In this document: positions 51,236 through 58,683 of the stretch, in pieces
Position numbering within the stretch: position 1 is the first letter of the stretch
How the letters are laid out: every line of letters starts with the position of its first letter
Source of the DNA: Candidatus Aminicenantota bacterium
GTDB taxonomy: Bacteria; Acidobacteriota; Aminicenantia; Aminicenantales; Saccharicenantaceae
Direction: 5' to 3'
Length of the DNA stretch: 64,000 nt
Assembly: GCA_014360005.1 (NCBI GenBank)
Contig: JACIYI010000002.1
Location: forward strand, 217,766 to 281,765
Program-made: the position numbers and the translations under genes
The notes under the pieces: model-generated
Told to the model about the DNA's origin: nothing
The model's input: only the letters and a program-made list of their open reading frames with translations
Database searches by the model: none

Positions 51236-52042
51236 ATGCCTGGAAAATGCCTGAAAGCAATCCTGTTACTGGTTACCGGCTTCAGCTTGCTGGCCGGCCC
51301 GGTTCTGGCTCAGACAGCTGAAGAATTCCTCAGAAGCGGCGATGAATATTACGCTAAGTGGGAAGACCAGAAAGCCCTGGAGGAATACCTTAAGGCGCTG
51401 GAAATCGAGCCCAAGAACTATGAGGTTCTCTGGAAGGTTTCTCGGGGTTATCTGGATGTGGCCGACCTGATGACCGGAACTGGCAAGGAAATTGAAAAGC
51501 AAAAGTTTGATATGTATGTTAAGGCCGAAAGATATGCCCGTCAGGCCATGGCTGTCAACCCCAACAATACCTGGGGGCATTTTTACCTGTCAGCCGCCCT
51601 CGGCAAAAAGGTTCTGATGCTGGGCAAGAAAGAACAGATTGATGCTTCCAAGGAAGTCAAAACAGCCGTGGATAAAGCCATAGAGCTCGACCCCAATAAC
51701 GACCTGGCCTACCACGCTCTTGGTCGCTGGCACCGGCGGATGGCTGAAATCGGGGGAGCCAAGAGGGCTCTGGGCAGCCTTATTTATGGGTCAATTCCCA
51801 AAGGTTCTTTTGACGAATCTGAAAAATGGCTGAAGAAGGCGATTGAGCTCAAGCCCGATTACATCAACCATCATCTGGAGCTGGGTCGGACCTACGTGGC
51901 CCTGAAAAAATATGACCTGGCCAGCCAGGAGTTCAACAAGTGCCTGGAACTGCCCGAAGCTTCGGCCAAGGATAAACAGTACAAGGAAGAAGCCCGGTCT
52001 GAGCTGGCGGCCCTGGCCAGAAAGGGCACTAAGGACGAATAA
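51236..52042 (+). CDS. Secreted TPR protein (RMDN-like repeats)
   Basis: 268 residues. Signal AILLLVTGFSLLAGPVLA-QT. Helical repeats throughout, including ALEEYLKALEIEPKNYEVLWKVSRGYLD, NTWGHFYLSAALGKKV and the typical HALGRWHRRMAEIGGAKRALGSLIYG block shared with regulator-of-microtubule-dynamics-like TPR proteins of bacteria. AAGGAGG precedes the ATG. Single gene between divergent lolA and convergent AMMECR1. No catalytic function expected. Confidence 0.88.
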   Translation: MPGKCLKAILLLVTGFSLLAGPVLAQTAEEFLRSGDEYYAKWEDQKALEEYLKALEIEPKNYEVLWKVSRGYLDVADLMTGTGKEIEKQKFDMYVKAERYARQAMAVNPNNTWGHFYLSAALGKKVLMLGKKEQIDASKEVKTAVDKAIELDPNNDLAYHALGRWHRRMAEIGGAKRALGSLIYGSIPKGSFDESEKWLKKAIELKPDYINHHLELGRTYVALKKYDLASQEFNKCLELPEASAKDKQYKEEARSELAALARKGTKDE

Positions 52043-52078
52043 ACACGGCCGGCAGCCTCTGCCGGATTGGGTCAGGGG

Positions 52079-52645
52079 TCAGGCCGAGTCTTCTTCGGAA
52101 AAAACCTGGGCTTCAAAAACCTCCAGGTTAACTCCGCGTTTCCATTCGTCCGCCGGCAACCCGGCCTTGAGGCAGCCATGGCTGAGGTAGGTTTCCCGGT
52201 CCCAGCCATATTCCAGCGGCACCTGGGGTAGAAGCAATCCCTTGTTATATCCTTTGCTGATAATGATGCCATGCCGGCCGACCACCACTTCCTCCGGGCT
52301 TTTGACTTTCCGGGGGAGGGTCAGGACCGAGATTTCAATCACCAGGTCCTGAAGCTCTTCCTCGGTCACCGGTGGGAAGCGGTAATCCTCGGTGGCGGCA
52401 GCCACGGCCATTTCAATTATTGTCCGGTAGAGAGGTTTATAAGGAAGTGGATAGCCGATACAACCCCTCAGTTCGCCGTTCACCTTGAGAGTGACAAAGG
52501 CTCCCTGCTTTTCTTTGAGCCTGGGGTTATCCAGCTCAATTTCCAGCATCTGACGGGTTTTCAGAAAATGGGCGATAGAGCGGCGGGCTAACTGCAGCAG
52601 GAATTTCTGGTCTTCAACCGTGAGAAAGTCTGCAGCTTCAGCCAT
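52079..52645 (-). CDS. AMMECR1-domain protein
   Basis: 188 residues. Diagnostic motif NGELRGCIGYPLPYKPLYRTI with the invariant LRGCIG, then EISVLTLPRKVKSPEEVVVGRHGIIISKGYNKGLLLPQVPLEYGW and the LSHGCLKAGLP ending. In bacteria this domain belongs with MEMO1 and a radical-SAM enzyme (AmmeMemoRadiSam), but neither partner is adjacent here. The start overlaps the stop of the small gene at 52638 by eight bases, so the two are coupled. Biochemical activity unknown. Confidence 0.93.
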   Translation of the reverse strand: MAEAADFLTVEDQKFLLQLARRSIAHFLKTRQMLEIELDNPRLKEKQGAFVTLKVNGELRGCIGYPLPYKPLYRTIIEMAVAAATEDYRFPPVTEEELQDLVIEISVLTLPRKVKSPEEVVVGRHGIIISKGYNKGLLLPQVPLEYGWDRETYLSHGCLKAGLPADEWKRGVNLEVFEAQVFSEEDSA

Positions 52646-53039
52646 CGGCCGCCTCCATTTCCGTTATTATCCGCCCCAGTGGCTTAAAATAAAACTGGCG
52701 GTCAAATTCTATCTGTTTGGCCCGGGGCCTGATTTCCCCGTTAGCCCTCACTTCCAGCCTCAGAAAAACCTTGCCGCAGAACAGCGGCTGGAGTAGCCTT
52801 TTTTCCACCGGAGGGCGGGCCCGGAGGCTGAATACCCCCAGGATATCGCGGGACTGGTTTTTTTCTACCAGGAAGAAGACTTCCGGTTTAAGCAGCTCTC
52901 CCCAGGACAGGCAGAAGATCTTTTCCACGAACAGTCCAGGCCCGGTTTGTCGGCCCAGCAGATAGCCCTGGACCGGGTGTCCGGACCTGGCCCTGAGGCT
53001 CAGCTCTTTCCGGGCGTCCTGGAGAATTATAAGTTCCAT
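52638..53039 (-). CDS. Small hypothetical protein, possible degenerate MPN/JAB-like domain
   Basis: 133 residues. The beginning MELIILQDARKELSLRARSGHPVQGYLLGR resembles an MPN (JAB1/Mov34) N-terminus, where Glu-x-Gly-x-LLG is expected but Gln replaces Glu. The DILGVFSLRARPP segment sits where the zinc motif HSHP should be, and no histidines remain. If the homology is right, the protein is a non-catalytic MPN relative. It overlaps AMMECR1 by eight bases and begins that two-gene unit. No other family suggests itself. Confidence 0.55.
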   Translation of the reverse strand: MELIILQDARKELSLRARSGHPVQGYLLGRQTGPGLFVEKIFCLSWGELLKPEVFFLVEKNQSRDILGVFSLRARPPVEKRLLQPLFCGKVFLRLEVRANGEIRPRAKQIEFDRQFYFKPLGRIITEMEAADG

Positions 53040-53091
53040 CGACCTCGCCGCAAATTATAACACAGCTTTATCCAGGCCAGCAAAAAATTGC

Positions 53092-53120
53092 TTGACGGGT
53101 ATTCCTGGTTGACATAATAT
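53092..53120 (+). promoter_or_regulatory. Promoter of the glyoxalase-II-like gene
   Basis: TTGACG (53092-53097), 17 bases, TAATAT (53115-53120). Ribosome site GGTGG lies just before the ATG at 53139. Confidence 0.5.
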
Positions 53121-53138
53121 TAGCCCATCGGGTGGCAG

Positions 53139-53765
53139 ATGGCCATGAATTATCAGCTGGTGATTGTCGGCCCGCTGGAAACCAATTGCTACCTATTTTT
53201 CTGTCCCGAAACCAGGGAATGCGCGGTCATCGACCCGGGAGCCGAGGCCGAGTTGATTTTTCCCCTCATCACTCACCTGAACCTGAAACCGGTCATCATC
53301 CTGAATACCCATGGCCACGTCGACCATACCGGTGCCAATCTGGAAATAAAGGAAAGATACCAGGTGCCAATTGCTATCCATCAGGCCGACCTGCCGTTGC
53401 TCGAAGAGAGCCTGCAACTGGAATTCGGGCTGATGCTGGGGGCCAGGCCCGCACCCCGGCCAGACCGGCTGCTGGCTGAAGGAGACGAAATTAAAATCGG
53501 GCAAACCGGCCTCCGGGTCATCCATACTCCAGGCCACAGTCCGGGAAGTGTCTGCTTTTACACGGCAGGAATCCTGTTCTCGGGTGATACCCTGTTCTGC
53601 GGCGGGGTAGGCCGGACCGACCTGCCCGGAGGTTCCTGGAAGGACCTGATACATTCTTTAAGAACGAAGGTTATGACCTGTCCTGATGAAACCCTGGTCC
53701 TGCCTGGCCATGGCCCCCGAACCACCATTGCTGAGGAAAAAGAAAACAATCCTTTTCTTGAATAA
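53139..53765 (+). CDS. Metallo-beta-lactamase-fold hydrolase, glyoxalase II-like (YcbL type)
   Basis: 208 residues. GPLETNCYLFFCPETRECAVIDPG opens the fold; zinc residues in LNTHGHVDHTGAN (HxHxDH), His in IHTPGHSPGSVCFY, Asp in LFSGDTLFCGGVGRTDLPGG and His in VLPGHGP. The short C-terminus lacks the glutathione-binding domain of true glyoxalase II, as in YcbL. It hydrolyses thioesters in known members; the natural substrate is open. 17 bases before xerD. Confidence 0.94.
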   Translation: MAMNYQLVIVGPLETNCYLFFCPETRECAVIDPGAEAELIFPLITHLNLKPVIILNTHGHVDHTGANLEIKERYQVPIAIHQADLPLLEESLQLEFGLMLGARPAPRPDRLLAEGDEIKIGQTGLRVIHTPGHSPGSVCFYTAGILFSGDTLFCGGVGRTDLPGGSWKDLIHSLRTKVMTCPDETLVLPGHGPRTTIAEEKENNPFLE

Positions 53766-53782
53766 TAATAAAGCCTTTAGAA

Positions 53783-54676
53783 ATGCCCAAATATCAGGAA
53801 GAACTGCTGAAAATTTACTGCGACTACCTGGCCGTGGAAAAAGGGCTGTCGGTCAACAGCCTGAATTCCTACGCCCTGGACCTGAAAAAACTTTTCGCTT
53901 TTCTGGACAGGAGTAAAAAGAGCCTGTTAAGAATAAAGGAATCAGACCTGGTTGATTTTATTCACCTCCAGGCCCAGTCCGGTCTATCGCCCCGCTCCCT
54001 GGCCAGGCTGGTTTCTTCCCTCAAATCATTTTTCCGGTTTTTGCTGCTGGAAAACCACCTGAAGAAAAACCCGGCTGAAGGCCTGACCTCTCCCTCCCTC
54101 TGGCTGAACTTACCCCGGGTGCTGACGGTGGAAGAAGTGGAAAGCCTGCTGGAAAAAACCGACCTCAATAAGCCCCAGGGAATAAGGGACCGGGCCATGC
54201 TGGAAATTCTCTACGGCTGCGGTCTGCGGGTATCGGAGCTGGTGACGCTGGAGTTAAAGGATATCCGGCTGGCCCAGGGCTTTTTAATCTGCAAGGGGAA
54301 GGGTAGCAAGGAAAGGATAGTTCCGGTAGGTCGGGCGGCCGCCCGCTGGCTCAAAACCTACCTCCGGGAGGTCCGGCCTTCCTGGGATAAGGCGGGTGTG
54401 TCGGCCGTTTTTCTCACCCGGCGGGGAAAACCGTTCACTCGCCAGGGAATCTGGAAAATACTTAAAACTTACGGCCAGGAAGCTGGTCTCAGGGACAAGA
54501 TTCATCCCCATGTTCTACGGCACTCTTTCGCCACCCATCTTCTCGAACGGGGAGCGGACCTGAGGTCGGTCCAGATGCTGCTGGGGCACAGCCAGATTAC
54601 CACCACCCAGATTTATACCCACGTCAGCCGGGAAAGGCTGAAACAGATTTACGACCGCTTTCACCCCCGGGCCTGA
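53783..54676 (+). CDS. xerD: Tyrosine recombinase of the XerC/XerD type
   Basis: 297 residues, typical Xer length. N-terminal SAM-like domain (YCDYLAVEKGLSVNSLNSYALDLKKLFAFL), then the catalytic domain with Arg in YGCGLRVSELVTL, Lys in GKGSKERIVPVG, HxxR in HPHVLRHSFATHLL, His in LLGHSQITTTQ and the nucleophile Tyr in IYTHVS. These resolve chromosome dimers at dif. The genomic context is housekeeping rather than mobile, so XerD/XerC is favoured over a phage integrase. The last 53 bases overlap the convergent gene's end. Confidence 0.94.
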   Translation: MPKYQEELLKIYCDYLAVEKGLSVNSLNSYALDLKKLFAFLDRSKKSLLRIKESDLVDFIHLQAQSGLSPRSLARLVSSLKSFFRFLLLENHLKKNPAEGLTSPSLWLNLPRVLTVEEVESLLEKTDLNKPQGIRDRAMLEILYGCGLRVSELVTLELKDIRLAQGFLICKGKGSKERIVPVGRAAARWLKTYLREVRPSWDKAGVSAVFLTRRGKPFTRQGIWKILKTYGQEAGLRDKIHPHVLRHSFATHLLERGADLRSVQMLLGHSQITTTQIYTHVSRERLKQIYDRFHPRA

Positions 54677-55346
54677 CTCCCGGTCGGAGCTGGCATTTGG
54701 TGAGTTCCAGGACGACCCTGACCCGGCTTTTCTGCTTGACAATTGAAGGACCTGAAGTCGGGAAGATGACTTCTTCTTCCCAGTTGAATTCCCTGCGGAT
54801 TTCATTCCGGGCCAGCAGGCTTCTTGGCAGGTTCAGATTTTGGTCTCCGCGGGTGATTCTCCTCTTAAACCAGGGGATCTTGTCCGCAGCCCTGACCCAG
54901 GGCACAGAAGGCAGAACGACGGAGCCCTTGAAGGACGAATCCGCAGGCCAGGCTATTATTTCGGGCTCAAAAGAATAATAGAAAACGATCTCCTCTTCAT
55001 TACCCTGGACGTAGTCCAGCTTGAGCCTTGGCTCCGGGATAGAAGGTCCGGGTTCTTTTGTTTCTATGGTTAGTTGCCAGCGGACCGTAGCTGAGCCCAG
55101 GTGGTAGATGATGAAGTCCAGGCCGTCTTCTTCCAAGAAACCGCACCAATCGCTGGCCAGGGAATACTGGCCGTCAGGCGTCCCGGAGGAAGTCGCACGG
55201 AAATCTCCCTGGATCTGGAGCTTGAAGGCCAGCTGCCAGAAGCGGCCGGACTGCGCCAGGATTGGCAGGCTGAGAAAAAACATGGAAACAGCGAGCAGAA
55301 TCAAAGCGGTGGCCGGAGAGGCCGGTCTGGCAGGCTGACACTCCAA
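54624..55346 (-). CDS. Secreted protein of unknown function
   Basis: 240 residues. Signal peptide ALILLAVSMFFLSLPILA-QSG. The mature part is beta-rich and aromatic (FWQLAFKLQIQGDFRATSSG, WQLTIETKEPGPSIPEPRLKLDYVQG), with EEEIVFYYSFEPEIIAWP and a conserved-looking GSVVLPSVPW. It could be an envelope beta-sandwich. The C-terminal third overlaps xerD in antisense and reads less convincingly (GVRPGGESGRKSV). No family recognised. Start at 55346 lacks a clear ribosome site; ATG is the first in frame. Confidence 0.65.
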   Translation of the reverse strand: MECQPARPASPATALILLAVSMFFLSLPILAQSGRFWQLAFKLQIQGDFRATSSGTPDGQYSLASDWCGFLEEDGLDFIIYHLGSATVRWQLTIETKEPGPSIPEPRLKLDYVQGNEEEIVFYYSFEPEIIAWPADSSFKGSVVLPSVPWVRAADKIPWFKRRITRGDQNLNLPRSLLARNEIRREFNWEEEVIFPTSGPSIVKQKSRVRVVLELTKCQLRPGVRPGGESGRKSVSAFPG

Positions 55347-55389
55347 TTCCCTGACCCTCCGCCTCTATTTTAAGCCTGGCGCCGGGCTC

Positions 55390-55418
55390 TTGACAAGCCC
55401 CGATTCTAATGGTAGAGT
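55390..55418 (+). promoter_or_regulatory. Promoter of the tetR-RND operon
   Basis: TTGACA (55390-55395), 17 bases, TAGAGT (55413-55418). Start expected near 55425, leaving the operator dyad inside the leader. Confidence 0.55.
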
Positions 55419-55450
55419 GAATAAACTATTCAGACTATAAAATGAACTCA

Positions 55451-55483
55451 TTAGTTTAAATTATAAACTTGATAGTAAACTAA
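55451..55483 (+). promoter_or_regulatory. Palindromic operator, likely TetR-family binding site
   Basis: TTAGTTTA (55451-55458) and TAAACTAA (55476-55483) form an 8-bp perfect dyad. Nested inside is AGTTTA-AATTA-TAAACT (55453-55469). It lies between the promoter and the tetR ATG, so the repressor would block its own operon. Confidence 0.65.
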
Positions 55484-55502
55484 AATAATGGAGACCGGAA
55501 TA

Positions 55503-56183
55503 ATGACAGGCCGATTGCAAAGAAAAGAGATAATCCAGGCGGAATACCGGAAGTTGATGTTGCAGGCGGCCGAGAGAGTCATCGTCCGCCGCGGCTTCCG
55601 CTCCGCCACCATGGACGAAATCGCCCGGGAAGCGGGTTTTTCCAAGGCTACTCTTTATAAGTATTACCGCAACAAGGGCCAGATATTTCTGGGAATAATT
55701 CTGCAGTACATCGAGGATATTAAAGACCGGCTGCAGGCCATTCAGGTCTCGGGACTGGCTCCGGAAGACAAGCTCCAGGAAATGATCCTGGCCGTTATTG
55801 AAATCCAGAACAGCAAGGAGAACATCTCCCGGCTGCTGCTCCAGGACCCGAGCCTGCGAGAGTTCGCCCATCGGCTGTTTGCTCCGGCCCGAAAGGACAG
55901 CAGCCGCGAATTCCAGCAGGCCTTAAAAATCTTCAATGCCAGGAGAGAAGAAATCCTGCAGTCCGGCTGCCGGGTGATGGTCGAAGGAATAGAGCAGGGA
56001 AAATTCAAAGCAGCTGAGCCCGAAATGCTGCTTCATTATGTCTGGGCCCTGCTCGAGGGCCTGATGCATACCCGCTTCTGGCGGAAAGAAAAAATCTCGC
56101 CCCGGGAAGAAGCCCGGCGGGCCTTTGAATTTTTGATGAAGGGCATCGGCCGGGATACTCTGCAGAAAGGAGCCAAATCATGA
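55503..56183 (+). CDS. TetR-family transcriptional regulator of the efflux operon
   Basis: 226 residues from the ATG at 55503, which has GGAG nine bases upstream; an earlier in-frame ATG (55488) has no ribosome site. The HTH is at ~15-55: AERVIVRRGFRSATMDEIAREAGFSKATLYKYYRNKGQIFLGII. The C-terminal ligand-binding part is helical and unspecific. ATGA overlap with the tolC-like gene. By analogy with AcrR it senses pump substrates; the effector is unknown. Confidence 0.93.
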   Translation: MTGRLQRKEIIQAEYRKLMLQAAERVIVRRGFRSATMDEIAREAGFSKATLYKYYRNKGQIFLGIILQYIEDIKDRLQAIQVSGLAPEDKLQEMILAVIEIQNSKENISRLLLQDPSLREFAHRLFAPARKDSSREFQQALKIFNARREEILQSGCRVMVEGIEQGKFKAAEPEMLLHYVWALLEGLMHTRFWRKEKISPREEARRAFEFLMKGIGRDTLQKGAKS

Positions 56184-57541
56184 AGGCCAAAAGTTACTGG
56201 CTTTTTATTCTAACCATTTTTCTGGTAATGGCTGGGCTGAACCTGTCAGCCCAGGAAGCGGCTGAGGGCAAGCTACAGCTCACTCTGGATGATTGCTTGA
56301 AGCTGGCTCTGGAACAGAACCCGTTTTACCTGTCGACCCTGGAAAAAGAAAATGAAGCCAGGGCCCAGGTGCACCGGGCAGCTTCAGGATTCCTGCCGAG
56401 CATCAATGCCCAGGGAACGGACATCCTTGACAAAAAGGTCTTTACGGTGGAAATTCCGCCCATGGTTCCAGGCGGTCAGCCCCAGAGGGTAAAGTTTGAT
56501 TTTACCCGGACCTACCAGATGAGCCTGAACTTCTCTTTTCCGCTTTTCACCGGCGGACGTCTGACCTCCGGCTACCGTCAGGCCAGTTACAATTACCAGG
56601 CTACCCAGGAGTCCATCAAACAAGCCCGCCAGGAAACCATCCTGAACGTCAAGCAGGCTTTCTATGGTTATCTCCTGGCCCGCAAGTTTCTGGAAGTAGC
56701 CGAAGAGTCAGTCAGCCTGGCTGAGAAGCATTTGAAAAATGTCAGAAACCTGGTTGAGGTGGGCATGGCCACCAAGTTTGACCTGCTACGGGCCGAGGTT
56801 CAGCTGGCCAACCTGCAGCCGCAGCTCATCAGGGCCAGGAATGGACTGCAGATGTCAGAGCTGGCCCTGAAAAATTTGCTGGGCCTGGAGCTGGACCAGC
56901 AGATAGAAATCAAGGGAGAGCTGGCCTATCAGGAGGTGCAGATCAACCCGGAAGAAGCCAGACAGAAAGCCCTGCTCAACCGGCCGGAGATTCACCAGCT
57001 CGGCTACCAGCGACGGATGGCCGGGGAAATGATCAAGCTGGCCCGGGCCAGCGACCTGCCGACTGTAGCCATAGGTGGACAGATCAATTACTGGTCCAAC
57101 TACCTGAATTTCAGAAAGAACAACTGGGAGAATTACTATACCATCAGCCTGGCCCTGAACATTCCCATCTTTAACGGCTTCGCCAGCCAGGCTCAGGCGG
57201 CCCAGGCCAAAGCCCTGGCCCGGCAGCTGGACTATACCATGAAAGGATTGACCGAGGCCATCAAGCTGGAAGTGGACCAGGCTATCCTCAACTACCAGCA
57301 GGCGCGGGAAGCCCTGCTATCGCAGCAGAAGAATGTGGACCAGGCAGCCGAAGCCGTCCGACTGGCTGAACTCAATTTTTCTGAAGGTCTGGCCACTACC
57401 CTGGATGTGACCACGGCCCAGGTGGCCCTCAGCCAGGCCAGAACTAATTACGCCCAGGCCCTGTATGAATGCCTGATGGCCCTGGCCAACCTGGAAAAAG
57501 CTACCGGCGAATCCATATCCGGATACACGCCCGATAGATAA
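56180..57541 (+). CDS. TolC-family outer-membrane efflux protein
   Basis: 453 residues. Signal peptide FLVMAGLNLSA-QEA. Two TolC repeat halves: LTLDDCLKLALEQNPFYLSTLEKENEARAQV ... QEITLNVKQAFYGYLLARKFLEVAEESV, then IYGG-type barrel strands and LNYQQAREALLSQQKNVDQAAEAVRLAELNFSEGLATTLDV. It forms the exit duct of the RND pump. Co-transcribed with tetR, MFP and RND genes. Confidence 0.96.
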   Translation: MKAKSYWLFILTIFLVMAGLNLSAQEAAEGKLQLTLDDCLKLALEQNPFYLSTLEKENEARAQVHRAASGFLPSINAQGTDILDKKVFTVEIPPMVPGGQPQRVKFDFTRTYQMSLNFSFPLFTGGRLTSGYRQASYNYQATQESIKQARQETILNVKQAFYGYLLARKFLEVAEESVSLAEKHLKNVRNLVEVGMATKFDLLRAEVQLANLQPQLIRARNGLQMSELALKNLLGLELDQQIEIKGELAYQEVQINPEEARQKALLNRPEIHQLGYQRRMAGEMIKLARASDLPTVAIGGQINYWSNYLNFRKNNWENYYTISLALNIPIFNGFASQAQAAQAKALARQLDYTMKGLTEAIKLEVDQAILNYQQAREALLSQQKNVDQAAEAVRLAELNFSEGLATTLDVTTAQVALSQARTNYAQALYECLMALANLEKATGESISGYTPDR

Positions 57542-57573
57542 ATTCATTCCCGGCAGTAAACAAGGAGGAAAAA

Positions 57574-58683
57574 ATGTTCTCAAGACTTAAAGCCCAATAC
57601 GCAGTTTGCGGGATAATGTTCCTGTTGCTGGTTTCCTGTCAGAAACCGGCCCAGAAAGCAGCCACGGCAGACGAATTCAGCCTGGCGCCGGTTAAAGTCT
57701 ACAAGGTGCAAAAGCAGAAGGTGTCGGAAAAACTGGTCTACACCGCCACCCTCGAAGCCTGGAAGAGACAGACCATAACACCGGACATATCCGGCAAGAT
57801 TGCCAGGATTTACGTGAATGAAGGCGAACGGGTGAAAAAGGGCCAGCTGCTGGCTGAACTTGATACCCAGTCTATCCGGTTGCAGCTGGCGCAAGCCGAA
57901 GCTGCTCTGGCCATGGCTCGGGCCAATTTCGAAGACGCCAGCCGAAACCTGGAAAGGATGGAAAGACTTTACCAGGAGAAAGCCGTTTCCGAACAGCAAT
58001 ATGAGAAAGTCAGGCTGGCTTATGAAGCGGCTCGAGCCCAGAAGGACCAGGCCGAAGCGGCCGTTAACCTGGCTCGCCATGCCCTGGACGTCTCAATCAT
58101 GCGGGCTCCGTTTGATGGGATTATAGCGGCTAAAAACCTGGAAGAAGGCGATATCATCAACCCCATGATGGGCGGCTTTTCCGCTTCTTCCGGCGTCCTG
58201 ACCCTGGTTGATTATTCCAAGATAAAGGTCCGGTTTGAAGTTTCACCGGCCGATGCTCTCAGACTGGCCAGGGGACAGAAGGTTTACCTAGAAAACCCGT
58301 CCCTGCCCGGACAGCAGTTTGAAGGCCAGGTAACGACGGTCAACACCAGCGCCGACCCTCAGACCAAAAAATTCCGGGCCGAAGCCCTGATCAACAATCA
58401 AGACCTGGTGCTCAAGCCAGGACTCTTCGGGCGAATTATCCTGGAGGTCAGCACCAGGGAAAATTCTCTGGCTGTACCCCAGAAGGCCATCCTGGAGAAT
58501 TCTTATGTCCTGGTGGTCGAGGGCAACAAAGCCGTCCGGAGAAATGTAACCACCGGTCTGAAGAACACCGACCTGGTGGAAATCACTTCCGGCTTGAATG
58601 AGGGCGACCTGGTAATTGTCGAAGGCAATTTCGGGCTGGCCGAGGGCAGCCCGGTTAAGGTGGAAGGCGAGGTGGTAAGATGA
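57574..58683 (+). CDS. RND efflux periplasmic adaptor (membrane fusion protein), lipoprotein
   Basis: 369 residues. N-terminal GIMFLLLVSC predicts lipidation at Cys22. Then the lipoyl half ITPDISGKIARIYVNEGERVKKGQLLAELD, a long alpha hairpin (~95-165), the second lipoyl half with MRAPFDGIIAAKNLEEGDIINP, and the beta-barrel/membrane-proximal domains. It bridges the pump and TolC. It overlaps the RND gene by four bases. Confidence 0.96.
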   Translation: MFSRLKAQYAVCGIMFLLLVSCQKPAQKAATADEFSLAPVKVYKVQKQKVSEKLVYTATLEAWKRQTITPDISGKIARIYVNEGERVKKGQLLAELDTQSIRLQLAQAEAALAMARANFEDASRNLERMERLYQEKAVSEQQYEKVRLAYEAARAQKDQAEAAVNLARHALDVSIMRAPFDGIIAAKNLEEGDIINPMMGGFSASSGVLTLVDYSKIKVRFEVSPADALRLARGQKVYLENPSLPGQQFEGQVTTVNTSADPQTKKFRAEALINNQDLVLKPGLFGRIILEVSTRENSLAVPQKAILENSYVLVVEGNKAVRRNVTTGLKNTDLVEITSGLNEGDLVIVEGNFGLAEGSPVKVEGEVVR

